This document shows positions 1-7,075 of a DNA stretch of 42,552 nt, piece by piece. The translations under genes were made by a program, and so were the position numbers. The notes below the pieces were generated by a model. The model did not search any database. It was not told the DNA's origin and saw nothing but the letters and a program-made list of their open reading frames with translations. Positions within the stretch are counted from its first letter, which is position 1. Each line of letters starts with the position of its first letter. Origin of the DNA: Deltaproteobacteria bacterium (GTDB lineage Bacteria > Desulfobacterota > BSN033 > WVXP01); assembly GCA_019308905.1 (NCBI GenBank), contig JAFDHF010000033.1, positions 1 through 42,552 on the forward strand, read 5' to 3'.

Positions 1-954
1 GAGGCGGCTGATCTGACGGCCGTATTTTTTCGACAGTTGGTCGAGCCAGACATAGGCACTCTTGGCGATGAGGACTACCCTGGGCATCCAATCCAGGTCC
101 TTGCTGAACCTTTCGGGCTCGTCGTAAAGGCCCGTCTCCGGCTCGAAGCGGGGCACACCGGCCGGGCCGGGGGCGGGCAAGCGAACCTTTTCTTCCTCCC
201 TGATGAGGTCGAGTGCAAGGAGGATTCGGATCATCAGGTCACCGGAAAGGAGAGAACCCCAGTGGTCCTTGATATAGAGGAGTTGGTCCGTCAAGGACTC
301 GGGGGCGACCCTCATGGGGACCTTGAGAATATCGGTCGCGGATTTGTTCTCCGGACCGAAAAAGGGCTGGGTCTTGAAAAAACCATCGATGGACTCCAGG
401 ATCGCCAGGTAGTCCGTATTGCTTCTCAACTCTCCATCGTCGAAAAACTCCTCAAAAGGGGAAAAAGCGGGGTTCTCATTGGATAGGGAAAGGAGGACCA
501 TCTCCTCAAGAGCAACAAGAGCATTGGGCGTTCCTGCAGTCTCTCGTTCAAGGTATTGGTCCACTGACTGCTCGCCGTGGTAGACCTCGGGGGGCGGAAA
601 AAGCCGCACAAAGTTCGAAAGAGTGCGCTCGACCGATTCTCTTCCCAGCCTTCGAGTGAGTCTCCTCATGGCCAGCCGGAAGGCCTGGGGGTTTCTCTCC
701 TCTCTATAGAGTCTCAGAACCGCCCGGAGGACCTCCTGGACGATCCCCACCGCATAGAGATACCCGGGTCTAAGGGCATTCTCCGGATAGACCGCGGCCC
801 CCCTTGTCTCGTTCAATCGTCTCACCAGCAGGCGGACGACATAGATACCGGAAAAGCTGCCTTCGTCCCTTGCCGAAGAGATCAACTCATCCAACCGGTA
901 TCGGTCGCGAACCTTCCTGGATACGTGCCCTTCAAGAAGCCGGAGCTCTCCTAT
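1..954 (-). CDS. Large alpha-amylase family protein, N-terminal part (cut by window edge)
   Basis: A frame open from about 987 to the left edge reads on the minus strand as a coding sequence. It begins near the motif HVSRKVRDRY and ends in MPRVVLIAKSAYVWLDQLSKKYG at the edge. From memory, these motifs match the N-terminal part of the very long (over 1000 aa) alpha-amylase family proteins of deltaproteobacteria and relatives; the GH13 barrel would lie outside the window. The gene overlaps the end of the SfsA fusion gene, so the two are probably co-transcribed. The start is unclear. An in-frame TGA lies at 988-990, and no ATG, GTG or TTG occurs before TTG at 892-894, which would cut off the conserved HVSRK motif. 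A purine-rich AGGAGG precedes ATA at 952-954, which I used as a provisional start. A non-ATG start or a frameshift is possible. The family call is fairly sure, the start is not. Confidence 0.65.
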   Translation of the reverse strand, partial: MGELRLLEGHVSRKVRDRYRLDELISSARDEGSFSGIYVVRLLVRRLNETRGAAVYPENALRPGYLYAVGIVQEVLRAVLRLYREERNPQAFRLAMRRLTRRLGRESVERTLSNFVRLFPPPEVYHGEQSVDQYLERETAGTPNALVALEEMVLLSLSNENPAFSPFEEFFDDGELRSNTDYLAILESIDGFFKTQPFFGPENKSATDILKVPMRVAPESLTDQLLYIKDHWGSLLSGDLMIRILLALDLIREEEKVRLPAPGPAGVPRFEPETGLYDEPERFSKDLDWMPRVVLIAKSAYVWLDQLSKKYGRQISRL

Positions 955-2167
955 CGCCCTGCCCTCCTCTCGGCAGATCCCTGAGCCTCAGAGACATTTC
1001 ATACCGATCCATCCGAAAATACTGAACGAGTCGGTGAAACTGCCGTGAATGGATGGGATCACCGGCCATACCAAAGAGGTGTGTCCCACAGGAACAATCA
1101 CTTGAACCGAAACCTGGTATCTCCCACTCCCCTATTCCCTTCAAGGCCTGGGCGATCTCACATTCCAGGCGAAGGGAAGACCGGACCGGCAAGGCAGAAT
1201 GGAATTCCGAGGCGGCCCTGAGGGCGTCTATGTGCCAATGGGGCCGCTTTCTCAGGCGGCGGTGTCTCTGGATTCTTCCAGTGAGCCCTCTCATCGCAGA
1301 CCCAACGTAGATATAGAAACCCTTTGGAAAGGAGAGCCTTCCCAATCTGCCGATTTGGAGACTCCTTGCCCTGGGAAGACGCAGAATGAGGAGATAGCTG
1401 CCCCTGTCTTTCGATTCCCTCTCGACATAATCCCACGGAATATCCAGAAGCCTCGCCTTCTCGCTCATTAAAAGGTCCGTATTCCACCCCACAGAGATCG
1501 GAATAGTCTCTATTGTCTGCCGTACCGCCAGCAGAGTCCTGGAAAATGCCAGATCTGTATGGTAGTCTGGCATAAAAATTCGGGATTCCGGCCAGTGGAC
1601 GACAAAAACGACGGCGCCGCGGACTCCCTGTCGACGGAGAGCTGCCAGATCCCTCAGATGCCGTGTCCCCCTTGCGGTAACGGCATCAGGAAACATGGCC
1701 ACGTGGTCCCCGAAAAGGGTGCACGATTTGACCTCCAGGAAAATCCTCTCCCCGCCCATCTCAAGGAGAAAGTCGAAGCGGCTCTGTCCGACCCTCACCT
1801 CCGCGGCTTTCACACGTGCCTTCTCCAGACCCGGCACCTCTCCCCTTTCCAAAAGATAGCGGACCACGTCATTTGTCCGGTGGGTATGGAGCATCACCGG
1901 CCGTCCTTCCCTCTCCACAGCCACGACGGTGTACTCGGTCTTTCTCCGTGCTGCCGCTGCCCCTCCTTCCTTGACAAGGTAGAGACGTCGGCCGGGAAGC
2001 AACAGCTCCAGAAGTCTTCCCGAATTGGGAAGGAAGGCGGCGAAGGTCTTTTCTCCCCGTTTGCATTGCACCAGGAAACGGTTCGGCCGGCTGAGAAAGT
2101 ATGCTGTCTCCGGATTTGCAAAGAGCCTCAACCCTTGCCGGATTCTCTGGTGATCTGCGTCCTCCAA
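932..2167 (-). CDS. sfsA: SfsA-like nuclease fused to a C-terminal DUF123 (GIY-YIG-like) domain
   Basis: This 411-residue protein has two parts. Residues about 15-245 are SfsA-like (sugar fermentation stimulation protein, now often called a DNA/RNA nuclease), with the signature FLEVKSCTL near 143-151 and FPDAVTARGTRHL near 159-171. The pattern FDF (131-133) followed by EVK (145-147) resembles a PD-(D/E)XK active site. Residues about 257-375 resemble DUF123, the Uri-type GIY-YIG-like domain: GFYIYVGSA (283-291), RIQRH (298-302), HWHID (310-314) and a cysteine pair DCSCGTH (357-363). SfsA proteins are usually about 230-240 aa, so the extra domain explains the length. The TTG start at 2167 is preceded by GGGAGG at good spacing, and no better start exists. 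The two-nuclease-fold fusion suggests nucleic-acid processing; the true substrate is unknown. Confidence 0.85.
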   Translation of the reverse strand: MEDADHQRIRQGLRLFANPETAYFLSRPNRFLVQCKRGEKTFAAFLPNSGRLLELLLPGRRLYLVKEGGAAAARRKTEYTVVAVEREGRPVMLHTHRTNDVVRYLLERGEVPGLEKARVKAAEVRVGQSRFDFLLEMGGERIFLEVKSCTLFGDHVAMFPDAVTARGTRHLRDLAALRRQGVRGAVVFVVHWPESRIFMPDYHTDLAFSRTLLAVRQTIETIPISVGWNTDLLMSEKARLLDIPWDYVERESKDRGSYLLILRLPRARSLQIGRLGRLSFPKGFYIYVGSAMRGLTGRIQRHRRLRKRPHWHIDALRAASEFHSALPVRSSLRLECEIAQALKGIGEWEIPGFGSSDCSCGTHLFGMAGDPIHSRQFHRLVQYFRMDRYEMSLRLRDLPRGGQGDRRAPAS

Positions 2168-2259
2168 GCCCCATCCTCCCGGATATCTCGATCTGTCAGC
2201 TTATCCCATCTCCGGACTTTTGTGAAGGCCCTCCCATCCCATCCGGTGAGGGAAATGGC

Positions 2260-2288
2260 TTTACAAGGCGACCGGTTCGTTGCATACT
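2260..2288 (+). promoter_or_regulatory. Candidate sigma-70 promoter for the M20 gene
   Basis: TTTACA at 2260-2265 and CATACT at 2283-2288 are 17 bp apart. The expected transcription start is near 2295, giving a leader of about 26 nt before the ATG at 2321, which has a strong GAGGAGGAA ribosome binding site. Five of six -35 bases and four of six -10 bases match consensus. Confidence 0.4.
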
Positions 2289-2320
2289 GAGTTGGTCCGC
2301 CGTAGGATGAGGAGGAACCG

Positions 2321-3544
2321 ATGCAAGGCAGTGTGCCCCGACCTGACCAGGAGTGGCTTGTATCTTTCCGGAGAGATCTTCACAGGCATCCGGAGCTCTC
2401 ATACCAGGAGAAACGCACCTCCGGAAAGGTCGCAGGTCTCCTCACCGAGCTGGGCTACACCGTCCGCCACGGACTCGCAGAGACGGGGGTAGTGGCCGCT
2501 CTGGGTGATTTGGACAGACCATGCCTTGCGTTCCGTGCAGACATGGATGCTCTTCCCATTCAAGAGCCTGAGACGGCGCTCAACGGTCCTTACAGATCCG
2601 TAAACCAGGGTGTCATGCATGCCTGCGGTCATGATGCTCATGTCACTATCATGCTTGGTGTGGCCAGGATTCTCGCGGAGAATCCTGAAATCCTCGATGC
2701 CTCGGGGATATGCGTCAAGTTCATCTTTCAGCCAGCCGAGGAGGGAGGGGCCGGCGCCAGGCGGATGATCGAAGACGGGGCTCTTGAGAACCCGTCTCCC
2801 AGAGCTATTCTGGCAGGACACGTCTTTCCCGAGATGGAGGTGGGATGGGCCGGGCTTTCCCAATCACTCAGCCATGCATCGGCCGACACCTTCCATATCA
2901 AACTCAGGGGCCGGGGTGGACACGGGGCTCATCCTGACCAATGCCGGGATCCGATTGTCGCGGCCTCCCATTTGGTAGGTCAGATTCAGACCATCGTGAG
3001 CAGGCGGGTCGATCCCCTGGATTCGGCCGTTATCACCGTGGGGCGGATAGCCGGAGGGAGCGCTCCCAATGTGATACCCAATGAGGTGGAGATGGACGGT
3101 ACGATCCGGGCCTTCACCGAAGAGACAAGGCAGCTCCTTTGGGATCGGATCCAGGCGACTGCCAGGGCCTGTGCCCTGAGTTTCGATGTGACATGTGCAA
3201 CCGAGCGTGAGCAGGGGTATCCCCCCTGTGTGAACGATACGGAAGTCGCAGGATTTCTGAAAGAGGTGTCTTCGGATCTGCTGGGCAACGACCGGGTCGA
3301 GATCCTCAGACCCTCCATGGGGGCAGAGGATTTCTCGTTCTTCACCTCCCTGGTCCCCGGAGCCATGCTCCGCCTCGGATGTGCCAACCGCGAAAAGGGG
3401 ATCTGCTGGGACGAAAAGGGCAAGTCCGTCATCGGCCTGCACAGCCCGGAATTCGACATCGACGAGGGGGTCTTGACGGTCGGCGTCGGGATCTTCACGG
3501 AGGCGACTCGCAGGGCGAATCGTCTCATCTATCTCAGGGATTAG
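2321..3544 (+). CDS. M20 family amidohydrolase / metallopeptidase
   Basis: This 407-residue protein is a typical M20D-type zinc amidohydrolase, the family of hippurate, N-acyl-amino-acid and IAA-amino-acid hydrolases. It shows RRDLHRHPELS near the N-terminus, FRADMDALP (about 72-80), MHACGHDAHV with metal ligands (about 103), the catalytic/metal EE pair in QPAEEGG (about 138), the lid-domain motif GRGGHGAHPD, and MGAEDFSFF near the C-terminus. Length is normal for the family. There is no signal peptide, so it should act in the cytoplasm, cleaving an amide bond to free an amino acid. It is convergent with the ABC transporter operon, with only 48 bp between stops and no clear terminator between them. 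It may deacylate an imported compound, but proximity is the only evidence. The start is set by a strong ribosome binding site. Confidence 0.9.
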   Translation: MQGSVPRPDQEWLVSFRRDLHRHPELSYQEKRTSGKVAGLLTELGYTVRHGLAETGVVAALGDLDRPCLAFRADMDALPIQEPETALNGPYRSVNQGVMHACGHDAHVTIMLGVARILAENPEILDASGICVKFIFQPAEEGGAGARRMIEDGALENPSPRAILAGHVFPEMEVGWAGLSQSLSHASADTFHIKLRGRGGHGAHPDQCRDPIVAASHLVGQIQTIVSRRVDPLDSAVITVGRIAGGSAPNVIPNEVEMDGTIRAFTEETRQLLWDRIQATARACALSFDVTCATEREQGYPPCVNDTEVAGFLKEVSSDLLGNDRVEILRPSMGAEDFSFFTSLVPGAMLRLGCANREKGICWDEKGKSVIGLHSPEFDIDEGVLTVGVGIFTEATRRANRLIYLRD

Positions 3545-3592
3545 CCTCTGGGAGCGCATCGACGTGACCTTTGGCAGGAGGAGAGAATCTCT

Positions 3593-4369
3593 TCAGTCCA
3601 TATGGAGCACCTTGGAAAGGAACTCGCGGGTCCTAGGGTTCTTAGGGTTTCTGAAGATACCTTCCGGCGTGTTTTCTTCAGCCACGACCCCCTGATCTAT
3701 GAAGATAACCCGATCCGCCACGTGTCTGGCAAAGCCCATCTCATGAGTCACCACGACCATGGTCATTCCCTCTTTTGCCAATCTCTCCATCACATCCAGG
3801 ACTTCCCCCACCAGTTCCGGATCCAGGGCCGAGGTGGCCTCGTCGAACATCATAATCTTGGGGTGCATGGCCAGAGCCCTCGCTATTGCGACCCTCTGCT
3901 GCTGCCCCCCCGAGAGCCTCGAGGGGTACTCGTTCTTCTTGTCTATGATACCAACCTTCTGCAGGTAGTCCTCCGCGATTGCCACGGCCTCGGCCTTGCT
4001 CTTCTTTCTCACCATTACAAGGGCCTCCGTCACATTTTCAAGAACCCTCTTGTGGGGCCACAGATTGAAAAGCTGAAAGACCATTCCTATCTCTGACCGC
4101 ATACGATAGATATCTCTGGCGCGAGCACGGACGAGTCTTCCGTCTTTTGCGATCCTGTACCCGAGCAGCTCTCCATCGATATAGATTCTACCCCGATCGG
4201 GCTCTTCGAGAAAATTGAGGCACCTGAGGAATGTCGACTTCCCCGATCCACTGGCACCGATGATACAGATTACTTCCCCCTTCCTAACCTCCAGGCTGAT
4301 GCCCCTCAAGACCTTGAGGGTTCCAAAGGACTTGTGGAGGTCTTCGACTCTTATCATGGGGACTTCCAT
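3593..4369 (-). CDS. Polar amino acid ABC transporter ATP-binding protein (GlnQ/HisP type)
   Basis: This 258-residue ATPase has every nucleotide-binding motif: Walker [10 protein letters not shown] (38-46), Q-loop region [11 protein letters not shown], signature [16 protein letters not shown], Walker [15 protein letters not shown], and the switch histidine in [10 protein letters not shown]. The spacing and wording (HMTV-type loop, FNLWPH) are those of the amino-acid-specific PAAT subfamily. It is the last gene of the operon that begins at 10749 and lies 70 bp downstream of a permease; a small hairpin, AGCCC/GGGCT at 4403-4419, sits in that gap. It should energise import through the two permeases encoded upstream. 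Whether the translation start is ATG at 4369 or the internal methionine at residue 5 cannot be decided. The substrate cannot be read from the ATPase. Confidence 0.95.
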   Translation of the reverse strand: MEVPMIRVEDLHKSFGTLKVLRGISLEVRKGEVICIIGASGSGKSTFLRCLNFLEEPDRGRIYIDGELLGYRIAKDGRLVRARARDIYRMRSEIGMVFQLFNLWPHKRVLENVTEALVMVRKKSKAEAVAIAEDYLQKVGIIDKKNEYPSRLSGGQQQRVAIARALAMHPKIMMFDEATSALDPELVGEVLDVMERLAKEGMTMVVVTHEMGFARHVADRVIFIDQGVVAEENTPEGIFRNPKNPRTREFLSKVLHMD

Positions 4370-4439
4370 CTCTTTTGCCTCCCTTTCCCCACACCTCCTC
4401 TCAGCCCAATAGAAGGGCTTCGGGAAACCACTTGATCTC

Positions 4440-5102
4440 CTAGTGTTCGATGCTTAGGCGCCCCTCCAGATATCGGTTCAACCGGGAGGCCGATACGGTC
4501 ATGATGAGATAGAATACTCCTACGGCCGTATAGATCTCGAAAGGACGAAGAGAAGAGTTCGCCACCGAATTTCCACGTTTCATCAGTTCCCACACGCCCA
4601 CAAGTGCCACCAGGGAGGAATCCTGTAGCATACTCACGAAGCTGTTTCCCACAGGAGGGACCACGATCCTCAGGGCCTGTGGAATGACAATCCGCCGCAG
4701 GTTTTGAAGCTTAGAAAACCCGAGGGAGAAAGCCGCCTCTGACTGACCCTTCTCAATGGCCTGGATTCCCGCTCTGAAGGTCTCTGCCAGGTAACCGCTG
4801 TATTTCAAGGACAGGCAAAAGACACCTGTAGAAAAAGGAGAGAAGGTATAGTCCACCAGGATCGAGAGTCCGTAGTAAAACCAGAGAAGCAGGGCGAGAA
4901 GCGGGATTCCCCGCGTCACGTCCACGTAGGCCGACGAAAGGGCCCGGATGGCGATGTTCTTGGTGAGCCTTCCCAGACTGACGACCAGACCCACGCCCAT
5001 TCCGATCAACATGGACAGGGCGGTCAGCCCCAGAGAGAAGAGCGCTCCCACGGTGAAATAGTCGAGCTGCCCCCAGATGATGTCGAGGTCAAATGCGTAC
5101 AT
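4440..5102 (-). CDS. Amino acid ABC transporter permease (HisM/GlnP type), second copy
   Basis: This 220-residue inner-membrane protein has several hydrophobic segments. Its EAA loop, [22 protein letters not shown], then [18 protein letters not shown], is diagnostic of PAAT-family permeases, where it contacts the ATPase. The protein is clearly paralogous to the permease encoded just upstream (5148-5810): same length, same order of motifs. The pair probably forms a heterodimeric channel, as HisQ/HisM do. The ATG at 5102 follows an AGAGAC ribosome binding site. It sits 45 bp downstream of its paralogue and 70 bp upstream of the ATPase. Confidence 0.93.
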   Translation of the reverse strand: MYAFDLDIIWGQLDYFTVGALFSLGLTALSMLIGMGVGLVVSLGRLTKNIAIRALSSAYVDVTRGIPLLALLLWFYYGLSILVDYTFSPFSTGVFCLSLKYSGYLAETFRAGIQAIEKGQSEAAFSLGFSKLQNLRRIVIPQALRIVVPPVGNSFVSMLQDSSLVALVGVWELMKRGNSVANSSLRPFEIYTAVGVFYLIMTVSASRLNRYLEGRLSIEH

Positions 5103-5147
5103 CGTCTCTTATGTGTGCGAAAAACAACCCATCAAACCGTGAGCCGG

Positions 5148-5810
5148 TCACTGGATGATCTGTCTTCTCTTCTCCATATAGTCATTGATCTTGGAAAACG
5201 TGACGGTTGTGGCCAGGTAGAGCAGTGCCACGATAGTATACAGTTCAAATGGCCGAAAAGTGGACGCTACGGCCAACTGTCCCTGCCTCATTAGATCGGT
5301 AACGCCAATGATCGAAACCAGAGCCGAGTCCTGAAGCATTCCCACAAAGGCGCTTCCCAGGGGCGGCACTACAATGCGAATGGCCTGTGGGAGGATGATC
5401 CGCCGCATCGTCTGTGCCCTTGAAAACCCCAGGGAATAGGCCGCTTCTCTTTGGCCCGTCTTTATGGCCTCGATCCCTGCCCTGAAGATCTCCGCCAGGT
5501 ACCCCGCGTACTTCAGTGTCAGGGCTGCAACCCCAGAAACAAGACCCGAGAAAGCCACACCAGTCAGAATGGGAAGCCCGTAATAGAACCAGAAAATAAG
5601 AACGAGAACAGGCATGCCCCGGGCGATTTCGATGTAGATAACGGCCGACTCCCGCAGGGCAACATGCCTCGCCATCCTCACGAAGGCCACGCCGAGTCCG
5701 ACCACCATGCCCAGGATCATGGCCAGGGCAGAGACCTTGATGGTCATCAGGAGGCCCAGGAGGAGAGGCCCGATCCACCGTGAGAGTATTTCAAAGTGAA
5801 AAATGTACAC
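5148..5810 (-). CDS. Amino acid ABC transporter permease (HisQ/GlnP type), first copy
   Basis: This 220-residue membrane protein has the PAAT EAA loop EIFRAGIEAIKTGQREAAYSLG and the following RRIILPQAIRIVVPPLGS. It is a tandem paralogue of the next gene, and together they likely make the translocation pore for the substrate brought by the binding protein. Translation starts at GTG 5810; upstream GGAAGAG is 12 nt away, a weak ribosome binding site. It is separated from the binding-protein gene by an unusually long, hairpin-rich 328-bp spacer (5811-6138), which could lower expression of membrane components relative to the binding protein. Confidence 0.93.
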   Translation of the reverse strand: MYIFHFEILSRWIGPLLLGLLMTIKVSALAMILGMVVGLGVAFVRMARHVALRESAVIYIEIARGMPVLVLIFWFYYGLPILTGVAFSGLVSGVAALTLKYAGYLAEIFRAGIEAIKTGQREAAYSLGFSRAQTMRRIILPQAIRIVVPPLGSAFVGMLQDSALVSIIGVTDLMRQGQLAVASTFRPFELYTIVALLYLATTVTFSKINDYMEKRRQIIQ

Positions 5811-5886
5811 GGCTGTTCTTGGCTCTTCCTTTTAGTCGCGGTCCTGTTTACGTCAAACCCCCGTGGAGAGAGAAATCGGTTTCCCC

Positions 5887-5934
5887 TTGGGTCGGTTTCA
5901 CCGGAGGACGGGCCCTTCGGTGAAACCGACCCAA
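5887..5934. repeat. Perfect 17-bp inverted repeat (long hairpin) between binding protein and permease genes
   Basis: TTGGGTCGGTTTCACCG at 5887-5903 is repeated in exact inverse at 5918-5934. The 14-nt loop can pair three to four bases further, giving about 20 paired positions. No T-run follows on the minus strand, so it is not a standard intrinsic terminator. Such hairpins between the binding-protein and permease genes of ABC operons often stabilise upstream mRNA or cause partial termination; that role is an inference here. Confidence 0.85.
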
Positions 5935-5940
5935 AGCCCC

Positions 5941-6139
5941 CGGGCAACTCTAATCACAGGTTGTGGAGAGTTTCCTGGGTTTTCGACCGGGGATTCTTGG
6001 AACCGCTTAACTCTACGGTCATCTCTCTTTCCGACAGGGCGCCGCCCCTTCCCCACGAACACGAACCGCGATCACGACCCCTCCCCTTCGGCAATCTCCC
6101 TCGGGGAAAGGGCGTTGCCCGAAAACCCGGAAACTCCAC
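5941..6139. repeat. Set of interlocking inverted repeats in the intercistronic spacer
   Basis: Three further inverted repeats fill the spacer. One pairs GTGGAGAGTTTCC... at 5963-5985 with 6120-6139; the arms are about 20 bp and differ only by small gaps of 2 and 1 nt. One pairs CGCCCCTTCCCC at 6043-6054 with 6103-6114 (11 of 12 bases). One pairs CGGGCAAC at 5941-5948 with 6114-6121 (8 of 8). The first and last cannot form in a simple nested way, so alternative folds or a pseudoknot are possible. The heptamer CTAATCA occurs at 5950-5956 and again at 6139-6145, flanking most of the element; this could be a target duplication of a small non-coding insertion, or chance. No credible gene is in 5811-6138. 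Confidence 0.6.
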
Positions 6140-6939
6140 TAATCATAAGTTCCCTTGACAATCCACTTGTCGATCAGTTGTTGGAGCGTTCCGTTATCCC
6201 ATTGATACTGGATCCAATTGTCAAGCCAGTTCAAGAAGATCTGGTCCCCCTTTCTCAATCCCATCGCAGAAGGTTCGTGGCTGAGAGGATTCTTCTCGAA
6301 AATGATCTTGAGCTTCTCAGGATGTTCCCTGATGTAGTTGTAGGCAAAGACATTCTCCACTACGATCATGTCCGCTCGGCCGGCCTCCACCTCAAGGACC
6401 GCAGGATTCTGCTGCATGGGTTTGATGGTAGCCCTGGGAAAGAACCTCCTCGCCGCAACCTCGGCAATCCCCCCCATGAGGCATGTAATGACCACGCCCT
6501 CCCTGTTGAATTCCTCCACCGTGCTCCTGGTGTCCTCTTTCCTCACCAGGGCCATGTTCGCATAGTCCTCCAGGTTCTTGGAGGTAAAGGCTATGGAAAG
6601 GTTACGCTTCGGGGTACGGCTCATGGAGCCGATAATCACATCGTACTTCTTAGCCAGGAGCCCGGCGATAATAGCATCCCACTCCATGTCGACGATTTCG
6701 AGTTTGACCCCCAGGTCCTTGGCCAGCAGTCTTGCAATCTCCACCTCCAGGCCCTTTGGTTCATGGGTTTTCGGATCGCGGAACTCCGTGGGCGGGTACT
6801 GGAGAAACATCCCCACCTTGATGACCCCCCTCTTCTGGATCTCGTCGAGCAGGGAGACCGGTGGACGGGCCAACACGCCGGCCACACCGACCATCAGGAA
6901 GACCGATAGCACTCCGAGAACAAGAACCGTCTTTTTCAT
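6139..6939 (-). CDS. Amino acid ABC transporter periplasmic substrate-binding protein
   Basis: This SBP_bac_3 family protein (266 aa from the chosen start) binds the substrate in the periplasm. It begins MKKTVLVLG with a signal peptide whose cleavage is probably near GVLARP. Mature features include IQKRGVIKVGMFLQYPPTEF, GLEVEIARLLAKDLGVKLEIV, YDVIIGSMSRTPKR and AFNYIREH, the order usual for polar-amino-acid binding proteins. The ATG at 6939 has AGGAGG nine bases upstream. A longer frame opens at GTG 6999, but its N-terminus would put 20 charged residues before the signal peptide. It follows the MttB-like gene by 136 bp and precedes the permeases after the hairpin-rich spacer. The ligand is unknown; the neighbours suggest a methylated or cyclic amino acid or betaine. 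Confidence 0.92.
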   Translation of the reverse strand: MKKTVLVLGVLSVFLMVGVAGVLARPPVSLLDEIQKRGVIKVGMFLQYPPTEFRDPKTHEPKGLEVEIARLLAKDLGVKLEIVDMEWDAIIAGLLAKKYDVIIGSMSRTPKRNLSIAFTSKNLEDYANMALVRKEDTRSTVEEFNREGVVITCLMGGIAEVAARRFFPRATIKPMQQNPAVLEVEAGRADMIVVENVFAYNYIREHPEKLKIIFEKNPLSHEPSAMGLRKGDQIFLNWLDNWIQYQWDNGTLQQLIDKWIVKGTYD

Positions 6940-6995
6940 CGATTCATCCCTCCTTTTCTTCTTCGAGTTGCTCGTCGCACAAAATCTCGCTTTGT

Positions 6996-7006
6996 TCACC
7001 TCCTTT
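6996..7006 (-). other. Orphan full-length Shine-Dalgarno motif
   Basis: AAAGGAGGTGA on the minus strand is a full match to the 16S anti-Shine-Dalgarno, but no start codon in the binding-protein frame lies at usual distance; the gene's own AGGAGG is about 45 nt further on. It may be a ribosome standby site or serve an unrecognised leader peptide. A 14-codon frame beginning at a GTG about 15 nt downstream ends in a TGA that overlaps the binding-protein ATG. Confidence 0.4.
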
Positions 7007-7075
7007 CACGATATACTGCCATAAGTATTTAACATAACAGCAAAGGCAATATCTCAGACTCGATCCGCATCTCCA

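Noticed and set aside
4440-5810. Tandem permease genes as an assembly duplication
   Set aside because: The two proteins differ throughout and both keep their motifs; paired permeases are normal for this transporter family.
5954-6139. 61-codon minus-strand frame in the structured spacer
   Set aside because: Low-complexity arginine- and glycine-rich translation from inverted repeats, no family resemblance.
5863-6909. 348-codon plus-strand frame across the binding-protein gene
   Set aside because: It is the antisense shadow of a well-supported ABC binding protein and has no recognisable motif.
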